From Rikenellaceae bacterium (GTDB lineage: Bacteria; Bacteroidota; Bacteroidia; Bacteroidales; Rikenellaceae), in NCBI GenBank assembly GCA_015060075.1, contig SUZE01000010.1, positions 1 to 38,886 of the forward strand: 38,886 nucleotides of DNA, read 5' to 3'. Position 1 is the stretch's first letter; each line of letters starts with the position of its first letter. Position numbers and translations under genes: made by a program. Positions 7,849 through 16,615 of the stretch are shown here, piece by piece. The notes beneath the pieces were generated by a model that was given only the letters and a program-made list of their open reading frames with translations, made no database searches and was not told where the DNA came from.

Positions 7849-8580
7849 TATTACAAATTCGACCTCTTTGAACAAATAATCTTTTATTTTGCCTTGCTTG
7901 TCTTCGAGGCGGAGTGCGCCATTTGACGCTGTGCCGAGAATTTTCGCTTCAAATCGCTCGCCACTTGGCAGAGCGTAGGTGTGATACTCATTCAAGCGAT
8001 ACAACAACGCATTGTATCTTTCGTGCAGCACATTTTGTATTCTGCATTTTGCATTCTGCATTTCACGCAGTGCTTCGTAGTTGCGTTGCAAATGCGCCAA
8101 AAAGCGTTGCAATACATCTTCAACATTCAACTCTCCATCAAGCAGTTGCGCCATTGACACAGGATTTGGCAACGATGCGTCAAACTCCGTTTGATTGACA
8201 TTTATACCGATGCCGACAATCGTACGGCGCAGAGTCAAAGTTGCGAGGGAGTGCTCAATAAGTATGCCGACCAACTTCCTGTCGCCGACATATATATCGT
8301 TTGTCCACTTTATCCTCGCCTCAATACCATATTCGGCAAGCATATCCACCAACGACAACGCTACAACCTCCGATACCGCAAACTGCTCGGCAATTGGAAC
8401 GAAAGTTGGCTCCAATACCACCGAAAAGGTCAGATTCTCCCCCTTTCGGCTGTGCCATTCGTGCCCACGCTGCCCACGCCCTGCCGTCTGAAAATCAGCC
8501 CATACGACATCACCCTCGCAATACTTCTCGTCACGAGCATCATCATTGGTCGAGGAGGTTATAGAAAAATGATAAATCAT
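7846..8580 (-). CDS. birA: Biotin--[acetyl-CoA-carboxylase] ligase
   Basis: 244 residues from the ATG at 8580, which follows the dapD stop by 2 bp; a longer in-frame version overlaps dapD and is unlikely. Catalytic signatures: TAGRGQRGHEWHS (biotin/AMP loop), KWTNDIYV and GIGINV. No N-terminal DNA-binding domain, so it is the monofunctional ligase type that charges biotin carboxyl carrier protein. Around residues 173-183 it carries MQNAKCRIQNV, encoded by a 7-bp-period repeat identical in style to intergenic tracts in this window. The site lies between the catalytic and small C-terminal domains. The stop codon also lies in a repeat. It is last in the murG-to-birA run. Confidence 0.93.
   Translation of the reverse strand: MIYHFSITSSTNDDARDEKYCEGDVVWADFQTAGRGQRGHEWHSRKGENLTFSVVLEPTFVPIAEQFAVSEVVALSLVDMLAEYGIEARIKWTNDIYVGDRKLVGILIEHSLATLTLRRTIVGIGINVNQTEFDASLPNPVSMAQLLDGELNVEDVLQRFLAHLQRNYEALREMQNAKCRIQNVLHERYNALLYRLNEYHTYALPSGERFEAKILGTASNGALRLEDKQGKIKDYLFKEVEFVI
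8031..8063. repeat. AAAATGC-type 7-bp repeat inside birA
   Basis: On the plus strand the units read CATTTTG, TATTCTG, CATTTTG, CATTCTG, CATTT. The 33 bases keep the birA frame. The same heptamers occur outside genes at 15203-15240 and 32953-32994. Confidence 0.75.
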
Positions 8581-8582
8581 TT

Positions 8583-9416
8583 TTAAGCCTGTACTCCAAA
8601 ATCTCTCAATGCTTCGTTGAGAGTTGTCTTCTTGTCGGTGGACTCCTTGCGCGTGCCGATAATAAGGGCGCAAGCCACATTAAACTCTCCCGCAGGGAAT
8701 TTCTTTGGATATGTGCCCGGAATTACGACCGAACGAGCCGGAACATAACCCTTATATGTTACAGGCTCCTCGCCCGTTACATCAATGATGTGTGTTGAGC
8801 CGGTAATCACGGTATTCGAGCCGATAACAGCCTCACGGCAGATATGCGCACCCTCAACGATAATGGCACGCGAGCCGATAAAGCAGTTGTCCTCAACAAT
8901 CACGGGAGCTGCCTGCACAGGTTCCAATACTCCACCAATGCCAACACCTCCTGAAAGGTGAACATTCTTGCCAATCTGTGCGCACGAGCCGACAGTCGCC
9001 CAAGTATCTACCATAGTGCCCGTATCGACATAGGCACCTATATTTACATACGAAGGCATCAGCACCGCACCTGCCGAGATATATGCTCCGTAGCGAGCCA
9101 TTGCGTGAGGCACTACACGCACGCCGAGTTTCTCGTAGTCGTGTTTGAGGTCGATTTTATCGTACCACTCCAACTCTCCGGCACGCATTGTGCGCATCTT
9201 CTGGATAGGGAAATACATAATAATAGCCTTCTTAACCCACTCATTCACCTGCCACTCGCTATTCTCCAAATTGATTGGCTCAGCACAACGCAACTCCCCC
9301 TTATCAACCGCCTCAACAACGGCACGAATGACCGCTTTAACCTCCTCATGTTCGAGCATGGCACGATTCTCCCACGCCTGCTCAACCACTGCTTTAAGTT
9401 CCGAAAAATTGTTCAT
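8583..9416 (-). CDS. dapD: 2,3,4,5-tetrahydropyridine-2,6-dicarboxylate N-succinyltransferase
   Basis: 277 residues, normal length. A helical N-terminal domain is followed by a left-handed beta-helix with hexapeptide repeats, including YINIGAYVDTGTMVDTWATV, VHLSGGVGIGGVLEP and CFIGSRAIIVEGA, all typical of DapD. The enzyme transfers succinyl from succinyl-CoA in lysine and diaminopimelate synthesis, supplying peptidoglycan precursor. That fits its place in the run with murC, murG and fts genes. Gaps are 10 bp to the upstream PPTase gene and 2 bp to birA. Confidence 0.95.
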   Translation of the reverse strand: MNNFSELKAVVEQAWENRAMLEHEEVKAVIRAVVEAVDKGELRCAEPINLENSEWQVNEWVKKAIIMYFPIQKMRTMRAGELEWYDKIDLKHDYEKLGVRVVPHAMARYGAYISAGAVLMPSYVNIGAYVDTGTMVDTWATVGSCAQIGKNVHLSGGVGIGGVLEPVQAAPVIVEDNCFIGSRAIIVEGAHICREAVIGSNTVITGSTHIIDVTGEEPVTYKGYVPARSVVIPGTYPKKFPAGEFNVACALIIGTRKESTDKKTTLNEALRDFGVQA

Positions 9417-9426
9417 ATCTATACTT

Positions 9427-9987
9427 TTAATCTATCACTGCTATTATGAGGTCGCCCTCTCGTCTTACCGACACCTTAATAGGCTCGCTTCCGAGAATCG
9501 AACACCTCAACACTCCCCCATCGTATTCGGCAATCGAGATATGTTTTACCAAATCGAGCCTACCTTTTTTATAATATTTATATAGCGCCTCCTTTGCGCA
9601 CCACATCTCGGCAAAAATATCGTACTGCTCCGCCAACGCCTGCTCCGCCTGCGAGAGGTAGCGATTGGCAACCTTGTAAAAATCTCGGTCCACACGTTCT
9701 ATATCCACTGCACAAGGCTTATCCGCAAAGAGTACCGCCACAACGCCCTTGCTATGCGACACGCTGATATAGGTATCGGACATGTCTACCTTTGGCGCAC
9801 CATACTCATCGTAGAATATGCTGATACCTTGCCCTAACTCTCGGCGTACAATCGCCCGCCACGCCAACACCTCGCATCGGCGGTCGGCATTTGCGAAAGG
9901 CTCGACAATGGCAATATCCTCCGACACTGCACCGCTACGCAGCACCTCCTCCGAAGCAATAGGCTCTATTATAAGGCGATTAGCCAT
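9427..9987 (-). CDS. 4'-phosphopantetheinyl transferase superfamily protein
   Basis: 186 residues from the ATG at 9987, overlapping the gldE stop by 8 bp; a longer in-frame start deep within gldE is unlikely. Diagnostic blocks: ISVSHSKGVVAVLF, CAVDIERVDR (Mg-binding Asp and Glu) and FAEMWCAKEALYKYYKKG. The family transfers phosphopantetheine from CoA to a Ser of acyl- or peptidyl-carrier proteins; the target here is probably ACP but is not shown. Placement after gldE matches the gldE/gldD/PPTase neighbourhood known in flavobacteria, although gldD itself is absent here. Confidence 0.88.
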   Translation of the reverse strand: MANRLIIEPIASEEVLRSGAVSEDIAIVEPFANADRRCEVLAWRAIVRRELGQGISIFYDEYGAPKVDMSDTYISVSHSKGVVAVLFADKPCAVDIERVDRDFYKVANRYLSQAEQALAEQYDIFAEMWCAKEALYKYYKKGRLDLVKHISIAEYDGGVLRCSILGSEPIKVSVRREGDLIIAVID

Positions 9988-11272
9988 TGTTTTTGACAAT
10001 GATTTTAATCTTATCAATACGGTGTCCCTCCATCGAATCGACAATAAATCGAATACCGTGCGCTGTTACCTCATCACCCTTCTTCAAGAAGTTACGTTTT
10101 ATTTCGAGCATTAATCCTGCCACCGTTTCGGCTCGTCCCTGTACATCTTCAAACAGGTCATCTTCGAGGTCAAGAACTCGCACCACATCTACGATATGCG
10201 TCTTACCCTCAAAAAGGTAGGTATTTTCATTCAGACGGCGATAGAACGACTCATCGACATCACTCTCATCGGATATTTCGCCTACAACCTCCTCCAAGAT
10301 ATCCTCCAACGAAATTAAGCCCTGCGTTGCACCATACTCATCTACAACAATAGCCATGTGGAACTTCTGTCGCTGAAAATCTTCGAGTACAGAGTTTACC
10401 TTCTTGTGCATCGGCACGAAATATGGCTCTCGGATAAGTCTTTGCCAACCGAACTCATCGCCCTTCGAGATATGTTCGAGCAAATCCTTCACAAACAGCA
10501 CACCTTTGATATGGTCCAAATCCTCATCATAGACAGGCAGACGGGAGTGGCCCGTTTCGGTTATCACCTGCTTAACCTCCGTGAAGGTCATCGTCTGCTC
10601 CACAGCCTTAATGTCTATACGGGGGCGCATAATATCCTCAACCTCGCGCGAAGCAATGCCGACAATACCCGACAAAATCTTCTGCTCCTCGCTCTCCGGC
10701 TCTGTGGTCATATCCACAGCATCTGCCAACTCCTCAATTGAAATATTTTCGGCACTCGGCGTAGCAATTTTACCCACACGACCGCTTGTATTTATCAAGA
10801 TATAAGAGAACGGATAGAATACCCAACGCAATATGGTGAGAGGTTGTGCAAATGCCAAAGCAACCTTCACATTCGAGGTTTGCGCCACAATTTTCGGTAA
10901 AATCTCACCAAAAAGCAGCAACAAAAATGTCACCAACACACCCGTAAACAAAAACTCCACAGTTGTATTGTTAAACCGAAACATCGTATCAACAACTTTC
11001 GAAGAGCATATTACGATGGCGATATTGACCAAATTGTTCACAACAAGTATGGTGGCAAGCAACGAATCGCTATTTTTCAGTAACTTCAACACGCTCTCCG
11101 AAGCCAATGAGCCTCGCTGCTTGATAGTTCGCAAGTCTGATGGCAACAACGAGAAGAATGCCACTTCCGATGCCGACATCATACCAGACGCCATAAGCAG
11201 TAGCACCGTTATAACCATCAACATAATGGTTTCGGGCGGACAACTCAAAAACTCTATCATACTACTATTCAT
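9980..11272 (-). CDS. gldE: GldE-like CNNM/CorC-type membrane protein
   Basis: 430 residues, ATG at 11272. Order: N-terminal DUF21/CNNM membrane domain with about four hydrophobic segments (residues 14-170, including SGMMSASEVAFFSL), two CBS domains (about 205-330, with RPRIDI and GATQGLISLEDILEEVVGEI), and a C-terminal CorC/HlyC transporter-associated domain. Such proteins are related to Mg/Co transport proteins; the Bacteroidetes member linked to gliding and lipoprotein functions is GldE. The symbol is based on similarity and on the downstream PPTase, as in flavobacteria. It is 14 bp after ftsZ. Confidence 0.82.
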   Translation of the reverse strand: MNSSMIEFLSCPPETIMLMVITVLLLMASGMMSASEVAFFSLLPSDLRTIKQRGSLASESVLKLLKNSDSLLATILVVNNLVNIAIVICSSKVVDTMFRFNNTTVEFLFTGVLVTFLLLLFGEILPKIVAQTSNVKVALAFAQPLTILRWVFYPFSYILINTSGRVGKIATPSAENISIEELADAVDMTTEPESEEQKILSGIVGIASREVEDIMRPRIDIKAVEQTMTFTEVKQVITETGHSRLPVYDEDLDHIKGVLFVKDLLEHISKGDEFGWQRLIREPYFVPMHKKVNSVLEDFQRQKFHMAIVVDEYGATQGLISLEDILEEVVGEISDESDVDESFYRRLNENTYLFEGKTHIVDVVRVLDLEDDLFEDVQGRAETVAGLMLEIKRNFLKKGDEVTAHGIRFIVDSMEGHRIDKIKIIVKNNG

Positions 11273-11286
11273 CTTCCTCTATTCTC

Positions 11287-12600
11287 CTAAAATAAAGCAG
11301 GCATATCGGGCTCCTTATTTGGCTGTTCCTTCTCAACACCTGCAACCTGATGTGCCTTAACAGCAGTCGTAAGTGTTATTCCGTGAGCAATATATGCCGG
11401 CGTACGCTTGCACTCCTCAATCTCGGCAAAGTTGCGCGATGGACGTGTTATAGGAGCAGGTGCAGGGCGATACTTAGGCAGAGAGGAGACCTCCTCCTGT
11501 TCTACACTATTCCCTACCTTTGATGCAACAACGACTGGTACAACCTCTGGCTCCGGCACATTCTTTATAACTATCGGACGAGCAAGATTATCATTCTGAA
11601 ATCCCGTAGCAACCACCACAACCTCCATCTCGTCTTCGGCGAGATTTGGTTTGATGCTCATACCCCAGATAATATTCGTTAAACGGACATTTCCGTTTTC
11701 ATCTTCGCTCTTGGCGTGGTGCTGTACACGGTCACGCACACGATGCGCCTCATTCAAGGTCAAACCATCGGAACTCGACACCGAGATATTTACTAACACA
11801 TTGCGAGAGCCACTAATCGACACGTTTCCAAAGAGAGGAGAGGTCAGAATCTTGTCAATAACCTTCTCGGCACGGTCCTCACCCGTCTCGGTAGCCACAC
11901 CCATAATGGCACTGCCACTGCCACGCATCACTGTACACACATCGGCAAAATCGACATTCACCAAGTTCGACTTGTGAGTGATAATCTCGGCAATACCCTT
12001 CGCTGCAAATGCCACCACATCGTTTGCTCGTTCGAAAGATTGCTCCACCGGCAAATCGCCATAGAGTTGATTTATGGCATCGTTGCTCAATATGATTATG
12101 GCATCTACATACTTGCGCAACTTCTCGATTCCGGCAGTTGCCTGTGCCGTACGATGAGGTCCGTCATTGCTCGGAGGGGTTGTAACAATTGCCACCGTCA
12201 ATATCTCCATCTCGTGCGCCAACTCCGCAATAACAGGCGTAGCACCTGTTCCGGTACCACCACCCATTCCTGCCGTCAGGAAGAGCATCTCCGTTCCTCT
12301 TGCACGCAACAAATCACGCACTTTATCGAGCGACACTGTTGCCTGTTCGGCTCCAACCTCGGCATTATTACCGGCTCCAAGACCATCGCTTCCGAGAAGC
12401 ACTCTGTTTTCTGCGGCAATATGCAACTTATCGAGGTCATCTTGGTCGGTATTGCACGCCGCAAGATTAACCCCTTCAATCTGCATCTTCCACATGTGTT
12501 CGATAGCGTTGCCACCGGCACCACCGACACCCATCGCCATAATTCGTGACGGTTGGCTCTTCATCGACACAAGGTCATTCAATATGCTGTAATCCTCCAT
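11287..12600 (-). CDS. ftsZ: Cell division protein FtsZ
   Basis: 437 residues from the ATG at 12600 (a TTG three codons earlier is less likely). The GTP-binding signature GMGGGTGTGATPVIAE (about residue 105), GVGGAGGNA near the N-terminus and the T7-loop region NVDFADVCTVM are intact. A variable linker of about 100 residues ends in the conserved C-terminal peptide PDMPALF, which binds FtsA. This tubulin homologue polymerises into the division ring. It is downstream of ftsA by 28 bp. Confidence 0.97.
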   Translation of the reverse strand: MEDYSILNDLVSMKSQPSRIMAMGVGGAGGNAIEHMWKMQIEGVNLAACNTDQDDLDKLHIAAENRVLLGSDGLGAGNNAEVGAEQATVSLDKVRDLLRARGTEMLFLTAGMGGGTGTGATPVIAELAHEMEILTVAIVTTPPSNDGPHRTAQATAGIEKLRKYVDAIIILSNDAINQLYGDLPVEQSFERANDVVAFAAKGIAEIITHKSNLVNVDFADVCTVMRGSGSAIMGVATETGEDRAEKVIDKILTSPLFGNVSISGSRNVLVNISVSSSDGLTLNEAHRVRDRVQHHAKSEDENGNVRLTNIIWGMSIKPNLAEDEMEVVVVATGFQNDNLARPIVIKNVPEPEVVPVVVASKVGNSVEQEEVSSLPKYRPAPAPITRPSRNFAEIEECKRTPAYIAHGITLTTAVKAHQVAGVEKEQPNKEPDMPALF

Positions 12601-12628
12601 ACTATTCAAACTCTTTCTCGCTCATCAA

Positions 12629-14116
12629 CTAAATATACTCATCGGTAAACATATCGTCTACCCAATTGCGGAACTTCTCCATCCAGCCCGACTTCTTCTC
12701 CTTCATCTTCGGTTTCTCCTCCGACTTTGGCACATCTTGTTCCTCTTTCGGTTCAACTACAACCTCTCTATTTTGTGGAGTTATTACCTCTTCGTTCTTC
12801 TCTTTCGGCTCCTCCACCTTCACCTCCTCAATAGGTGGCACCACAACAGGTGGCGCACTGGTAAAGATATCCGCTTTTTGTTCGGTCGAAGCCTCCGAAG
12901 TTGGCGTTGCAGCAGAATTATTTGCCGATATAGGTCGAATCGTTTCAGGCGATGTTTCGCAAGCGTTATGTTTTGCGCCATAGAGCAACAATCCTACAAC
13001 CACCGACTGCGGAAAGGCACTCACACTCTGCTGCGACTCGTCATCAACACCATTGAGCATACGACCAAAGCGTACCTCCATCTGCAACTCACGAGCAAAG
13101 AGTTGGTCTATGTTCGAGAGGTATGCCGAGCCTCCTGTAAGCACTACGCCACAAGGCAACTTTGTCGAAAACTTCGCAGCCTTCAACTCGCGCATCACAA
13201 ACCCTGCGATATCCTTCAACCTCTCCTCGGCAATCTCCGCAATATTGCGCTGCAAAATCTGCTTCTTGGCATGTCCTGCTGTCTTGACAGGCACGGTAGT
13301 ATTATCAGGCACTCCATCAGCAGTAGCCGAGCCATAGCGTTTTTTGAGTTGGTCGATATCCTTCTTCGACACCTTCAAGAACTCATGCAGGTCGTTATTT
13401 ATCGCCGAAGCACCAATTGGCAACGATGAGAAGTACCACAATTTACCCTCCTTGACAATCGACACATCAGTCAAATCGCTACCGATATCGACAATAGCTA
13501 CACCCTCCTCTGCCTCATCACGGCTGAGCAGTAGTTGTGGCAATAAGGTAGGATTTACACACAATCCGCAAACTTTAATATCGGCACGATGCAAGGCACG
13601 ATTTACACGGTCAATCTGGTGTTTACCGACCAAGACAAATAGATATGTAGCCGAGAGTTTACGACCGAAGGCTCCGAGAGGATTTTTCACATCCTGACGG
13701 TCATCAATCGTATATCGCAACGGAATACGCTCGACAATCTCATCGCCACCACCCGGAACAACCATCTCGATACGGGCATTCAATTCTCGCAACTCATTCT
13801 CTGTCACGCAACCCGTCTTGTCGTTTATCTCGACATAGTCCTCATAACGCACACAGTATGCCGAACGGCCCGAAATGCCGATATAGGCGGAGTTGAGTCG
13901 GCGTCCCAACTCACTCTCCAAGGCGGTTTTTGCCTTGACGATTGCATTTCCAAGGTCGATATAATTTATTATATCGCCATCTTTAACGCAATCCTCAACC
14001 TCTTGCACCTCCACACCGAGGATAGAGATATCTCCACCTTCATTGCGGACACCTGCCGCCATAACGACACTCGAAGAGCCGATGTCTATTCCGATTATAT
14101 ACTCTCTGTTATCCAT
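12629..14116 (-). CDS. ftsA: Cell division protein FtsA
   Basis: 495 residues from the ATG at 14116, 2 bp after the ftsQ stop; a TTG start 15 bases upstream would overlap ftsQ. An actin-like ATPase: YIIGIDIGSSSVVMAAG (phosphate 1), VAIVDIGSDLTDVSIV (phosphate 2) and GVVLTGGSAYLSNI (adenosine motif). A long Pro/Glu/Lys-rich linker (about residues 385-470) leads to the C-terminal amphipathic helix GWMEKFRNWVDDMF, the membrane-targeting element. It anchors FtsZ to the inner membrane. The linker is longer than in enterobacterial FtsA, as is common in Bacteroidetes. Confidence 0.95.
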   Translation of the reverse strand: MDNREYIIGIDIGSSSVVMAAGVRNEGGDISILGVEVQEVEDCVKDGDIINYIDLGNAIVKAKTALESELGRRLNSAYIGISGRSAYCVRYEDYVEINDKTGCVTENELRELNARIEMVVPGGGDEIVERIPLRYTIDDRQDVKNPLGAFGRKLSATYLFVLVGKHQIDRVNRALHRADIKVCGLCVNPTLLPQLLLSRDEAEEGVAIVDIGSDLTDVSIVKEGKLWYFSSLPIGASAINNDLHEFLKVSKKDIDQLKKRYGSATADGVPDNTTVPVKTAGHAKKQILQRNIAEIAEERLKDIAGFVMRELKAAKFSTKLPCGVVLTGGSAYLSNIDQLFARELQMEVRFGRMLNGVDDESQQSVSAFPQSVVVGLLLYGAKHNACETSPETIRPISANNSAATPTSEASTEQKADIFTSAPPVVVPPIEEVKVEEPKEKNEEVITPQNREVVVEPKEEQDVPKSEEKPKMKEKKSGWMEKFRNWVDDMFTDEYI

Positions 14117-14118
14117 AT

Positions 14119-15201
14119 CTATTCCGTGCAAATCACCTGTTTGTTATATCTTACATCAACTATTTTGTACTGATTCCAGCCCATGTGTGCAAGACCGTCA
14201 TCATAGAAAGTTTGCAACTTCTTCAACTTCTCATCGCTGTCGGCAAGAGTTCCAAACTCAATCACAAAATCTCCGCTTCGTGGCACAAGGCGCATGTTTA
14301 TCTCCCCCATAGAGGTCGTATCGGCAATGAATTGCACCACCTCGGCACTCCAAAAAGAGTCCTCCTCGACCTTGGTTACAAAGTTAATGAGATTCAGAAA
14401 ATCGTCATACTTTTTTTCCAACTTTTTTTTGCGCTTTTCGACACCCTGCTTGCGCTTTTCGAGCGAGGCTTTGCGACCTGCAAGTTGTTTGAGTTTATCG
14501 TCACATTTCGCCAACTCCGCACCTATACCGACCTTGCGCTGTTGGTGGTTCTCCTTGCTCTCAAATACCCCCTGCTTGCTTTTTTTTCGCAATTCGGACC
14601 TCCTGCTCAAACACGCACTGCGTTCGCTCTTCACCTCAGCAAACGCCCTACCGAGTTCCGTCAGTTTATCCTCCTCCTTTGCCAACATCGAGGCATAACG
14701 GGAGGAGATATCGCCCTCATAATTGCGAACAAAGATAGGTCGATATGTTCCCGTAACAACCGCAGTATAATATGCCGAGCCTTGTGGTGAGCGAAACACA
14801 ACACCTTCGGGAGTGATATATGAGTTCTCTCCGCCACACAACAACCGCACGATTGGTTCATGTTGCTTGACATCGACATAGAGTTTACCGGAATATGTTA
14901 CATAAGCATCTACATCTCGCACAAAGCCGTTGCGCGCAATATAGTCCGAAATCTTCACTGCATCGACACTGTCCGCCATCTTATTCTCGATGCGAAAACC
15001 TCCTCGTTGCAGTTGTCGATGAATCTGCTCCGAGGTGGCAAATAGTTGTGTCGCCGTGCTATCCGATATCGAAACAACCACCTCCTCAACCCTCTGTTCA
15101 GCGTGATGTTCCTGCGCAAGATGCGAGGCATAGAGGATATAGGCAAGGATTACTCCCCACCCAATCAAAAAGCCCAATATCCTCAACAACTTACGCCACA
15201 T
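14119..15201 (-). CDS. ftsQ: Cell division protein FtsQ with a charged coiled-coil insertion
   Basis: 360 residues from the ATG at 15201; a TTG three codons earlier is less likely. One transmembrane helix (about 8-28), a divergent POTRA/beta region (about 45-165) and the terminal beta domain (about 268-360, with FWSAEVVQFIAD) are FtsQ features. Residues about 168-268 form an extra Lys/Glu/Arg-rich predicted coiled coil (for example KQGVEKRKKKLEKKYDD), making it roughly 100 residues longer than usual Bacteroidetes FtsQ. It sits between murC and ftsA, the standard position. It bridges early and late divisome parts at the membrane. Confidence 0.88.
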   Translation of the reverse strand: MWRKLLRILGFLIGWGVILAYILYASHLAQEHHAEQRVEEVVVSISDSTATQLFATSEQIHRQLQRGGFRIENKMADSVDAVKISDYIARNGFVRDVDAYVTYSGKLYVDVKQHEPIVRLLCGGENSYITPEGVVFRSPQGSAYYTAVVTGTYRPIFVRNYEGDISSRYASMLAKEEDKLTELGRAFAEVKSERSACLSRRSELRKKSKQGVFESKENHQQRKVGIGAELAKCDDKLKQLAGRKASLEKRKQGVEKRKKKLEKKYDDFLNLINFVTKVEEDSFWSAEVVQFIADTTSMGEINMRLVPRSGDFVIEFGTLADSDEKLKKLQTFYDDGLAHMGWNQYKIVDVRYNKQVICTE

Positions 15202-15202
15202 A

Positions 15203-15240
15203 CAATTCAAAATGCAGAATGCAGAATTAAAAATTAAAAA
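15203..15240. repeat. 7-bp-period repeat between murC and ftsQ
   Basis: Plus-strand units AATTCAA, AATGCAG, AATGCAG, AATTAAA, AATTAAA. The tract fills the 32-bp gap and supplies the murC stop codon (TAA, complement of 15234-15236). It ends just before the ftsQ start. Confidence 0.7.
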
Positions 15241-16610
15241 TCAGTTTTCCGTTTAATTGCCTTTGCAATATCATTGCAACACGCATCAATATTGCCTGCT
15301 CCGAACGATACCACTACATCGGTCGCCATCTCGCCAATCGTTTGTGCCAACTCCTCACGCTCAACAATTCGGCAAGGTTTCGTTACACGCTCGGCAATAA
15401 TCTCCGTTGTAATACCCTCAATAGGCAACTCTCGCGCAGGATATATCGGCAACAAAACAACCTCGTCAGCCTCGTTCAACGCCTCGGCAAACTCCTCGTA
15501 CAAATCGCGCGTACGGGTGTAGAGGTGCGGCTGGAAAATTGCCGTAACCTTACGCTTCGGGAACATCTGTTTTACCGAGGTAATCGTTGCCGCTAACTCG
15601 CGTGGGTGGTGAGCATAGTCGTCCATATAGACCCCATGCGGAGTATTAACATAGAACTCAAATCTTCTCTTCACACCCGAGAACTCGCGCAAAGCCTTAC
15701 GCAAAGCATCGTGGTCTTTAATATCATGCTCCGCAGCCCAAAGCAGCGCCACCGCAGCCACCGAGTTTTCGATATTCACCCAGCCCGGAATACCGAGTGA
15801 GCAGCCCTCGATAACGCCTGTCGGAGTAACAATATCGTAGCGATAGTAACCACCTTCCAACAACTCTACATTGCGAGCATAGAAGTCGCACTCCTCGTTA
15901 TAAGAGTAGCGATATACCGAAATCTTATCGTTCGTAATCGCCACATCGACACCCTTTTTGATAATCAGCACACCACCCTCCTTTATCTGCGAGATAAACT
16001 GCGAGAACGCCTCCTTGACCTTCTCGTGAGTGCCGTAGATATCGAGGTGGTCGGCATCTGCCGAAGTTACTACCGCAGCATCGGGATAGAGTTGCAGGAA
16101 CGAACGGTCGAACTCATCTGCCTCAACAACGAAGCGGTCGCCACTGCCCAGCACCAAGTTAGAGCCAAAATTCTTGGATATACCACCCAAGAATGCCGAG
16201 CCTTCACCCGCAACAGCGTAGTTCAGCCACGCAGTTAATGTCGAAGTCGAAGTCTTGCCGTGCGTGCCCGACACCGCCTGCACATACTTTCCTTGCGACA
16301 ACAAGCCCAACACCTGCGAACGCTTCTTAATCTCGAAGCCTTCGGCACGGAACATCGCCTGCTCCGTATGGTCGGCAGGAATAGCGGGAGTGTAAATCAC
16401 TACCGTATGCTCCTTATCGAGGAAAGCCTCGGGGATAAGTTTTACATCATCTTCATAATGCACCAACGCCCCCTCTGCCTCCAACTTGCGTGTGAGGTCG
16501 GTTGCGGTGCGGTCGTAGCCTGCCACCTGCCACCCCTCGTGTAAGAAGTAGCGAGCCAAGGCGCTCATGCCAATACCTCCGATACCAAGAAAATATACCC
16601 TATCCTTCAT
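15234..16610 (-). CDS. murC: UDP-N-acetylmuramate--L-alanine ligase
   Basis: 458 residues. VYFLGIGGIGMSALARYF (N-terminal Rossmann loop), VSGTHGKTSTSTLTAW (ATP P-loop), VVEADEFDRSF and the later DDYAHHPRELAAT block are MurC signatures. It adds L-Ala to UDP-MurNAc, the first amino-acid step of the peptidoglycan stem peptide, in the cytosol. It follows murG by 5 bp. The C-terminus is KRKTDF, with the stop inside a repeat tract. Confidence 0.97.
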   Translation of the reverse strand: MKDRVYFLGIGGIGMSALARYFLHEGWQVAGYDRTATDLTRKLEAEGALVHYEDDVKLIPEAFLDKEHTVVIYTPAIPADHTEQAMFRAEGFEIKKRSQVLGLLSQGKYVQAVSGTHGKTSTSTLTAWLNYAVAGEGSAFLGGISKNFGSNLVLGSGDRFVVEADEFDRSFLQLYPDAAVVTSADADHLDIYGTHEKVKEAFSQFISQIKEGGVLIIKKGVDVAITNDKISVYRYSYNEECDFYARNVELLEGGYYRYDIVTPTGVIEGCSLGIPGWVNIENSVAAVALLWAAEHDIKDHDALRKALREFSGVKRRFEFYVNTPHGVYMDDYAHHPRELAATITSVKQMFPKRKVTAIFQPHLYTRTRDLYEEFAEALNEADEVVLLPIYPARELPIEGITTEIIAERVTKPCRIVEREELAQTIGEMATDVVVSFGAGNIDACCNDIAKAIKRKTDF

Positions 16611-16615
16611 CTTTA

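Noticed and set aside
8581..8673. Longer birA start at 8673
   Set aside because: It would overlap dapD by about 90 bp and add residues with no ligase similarity; the ATG at 8580 follows the dapD stop directly.
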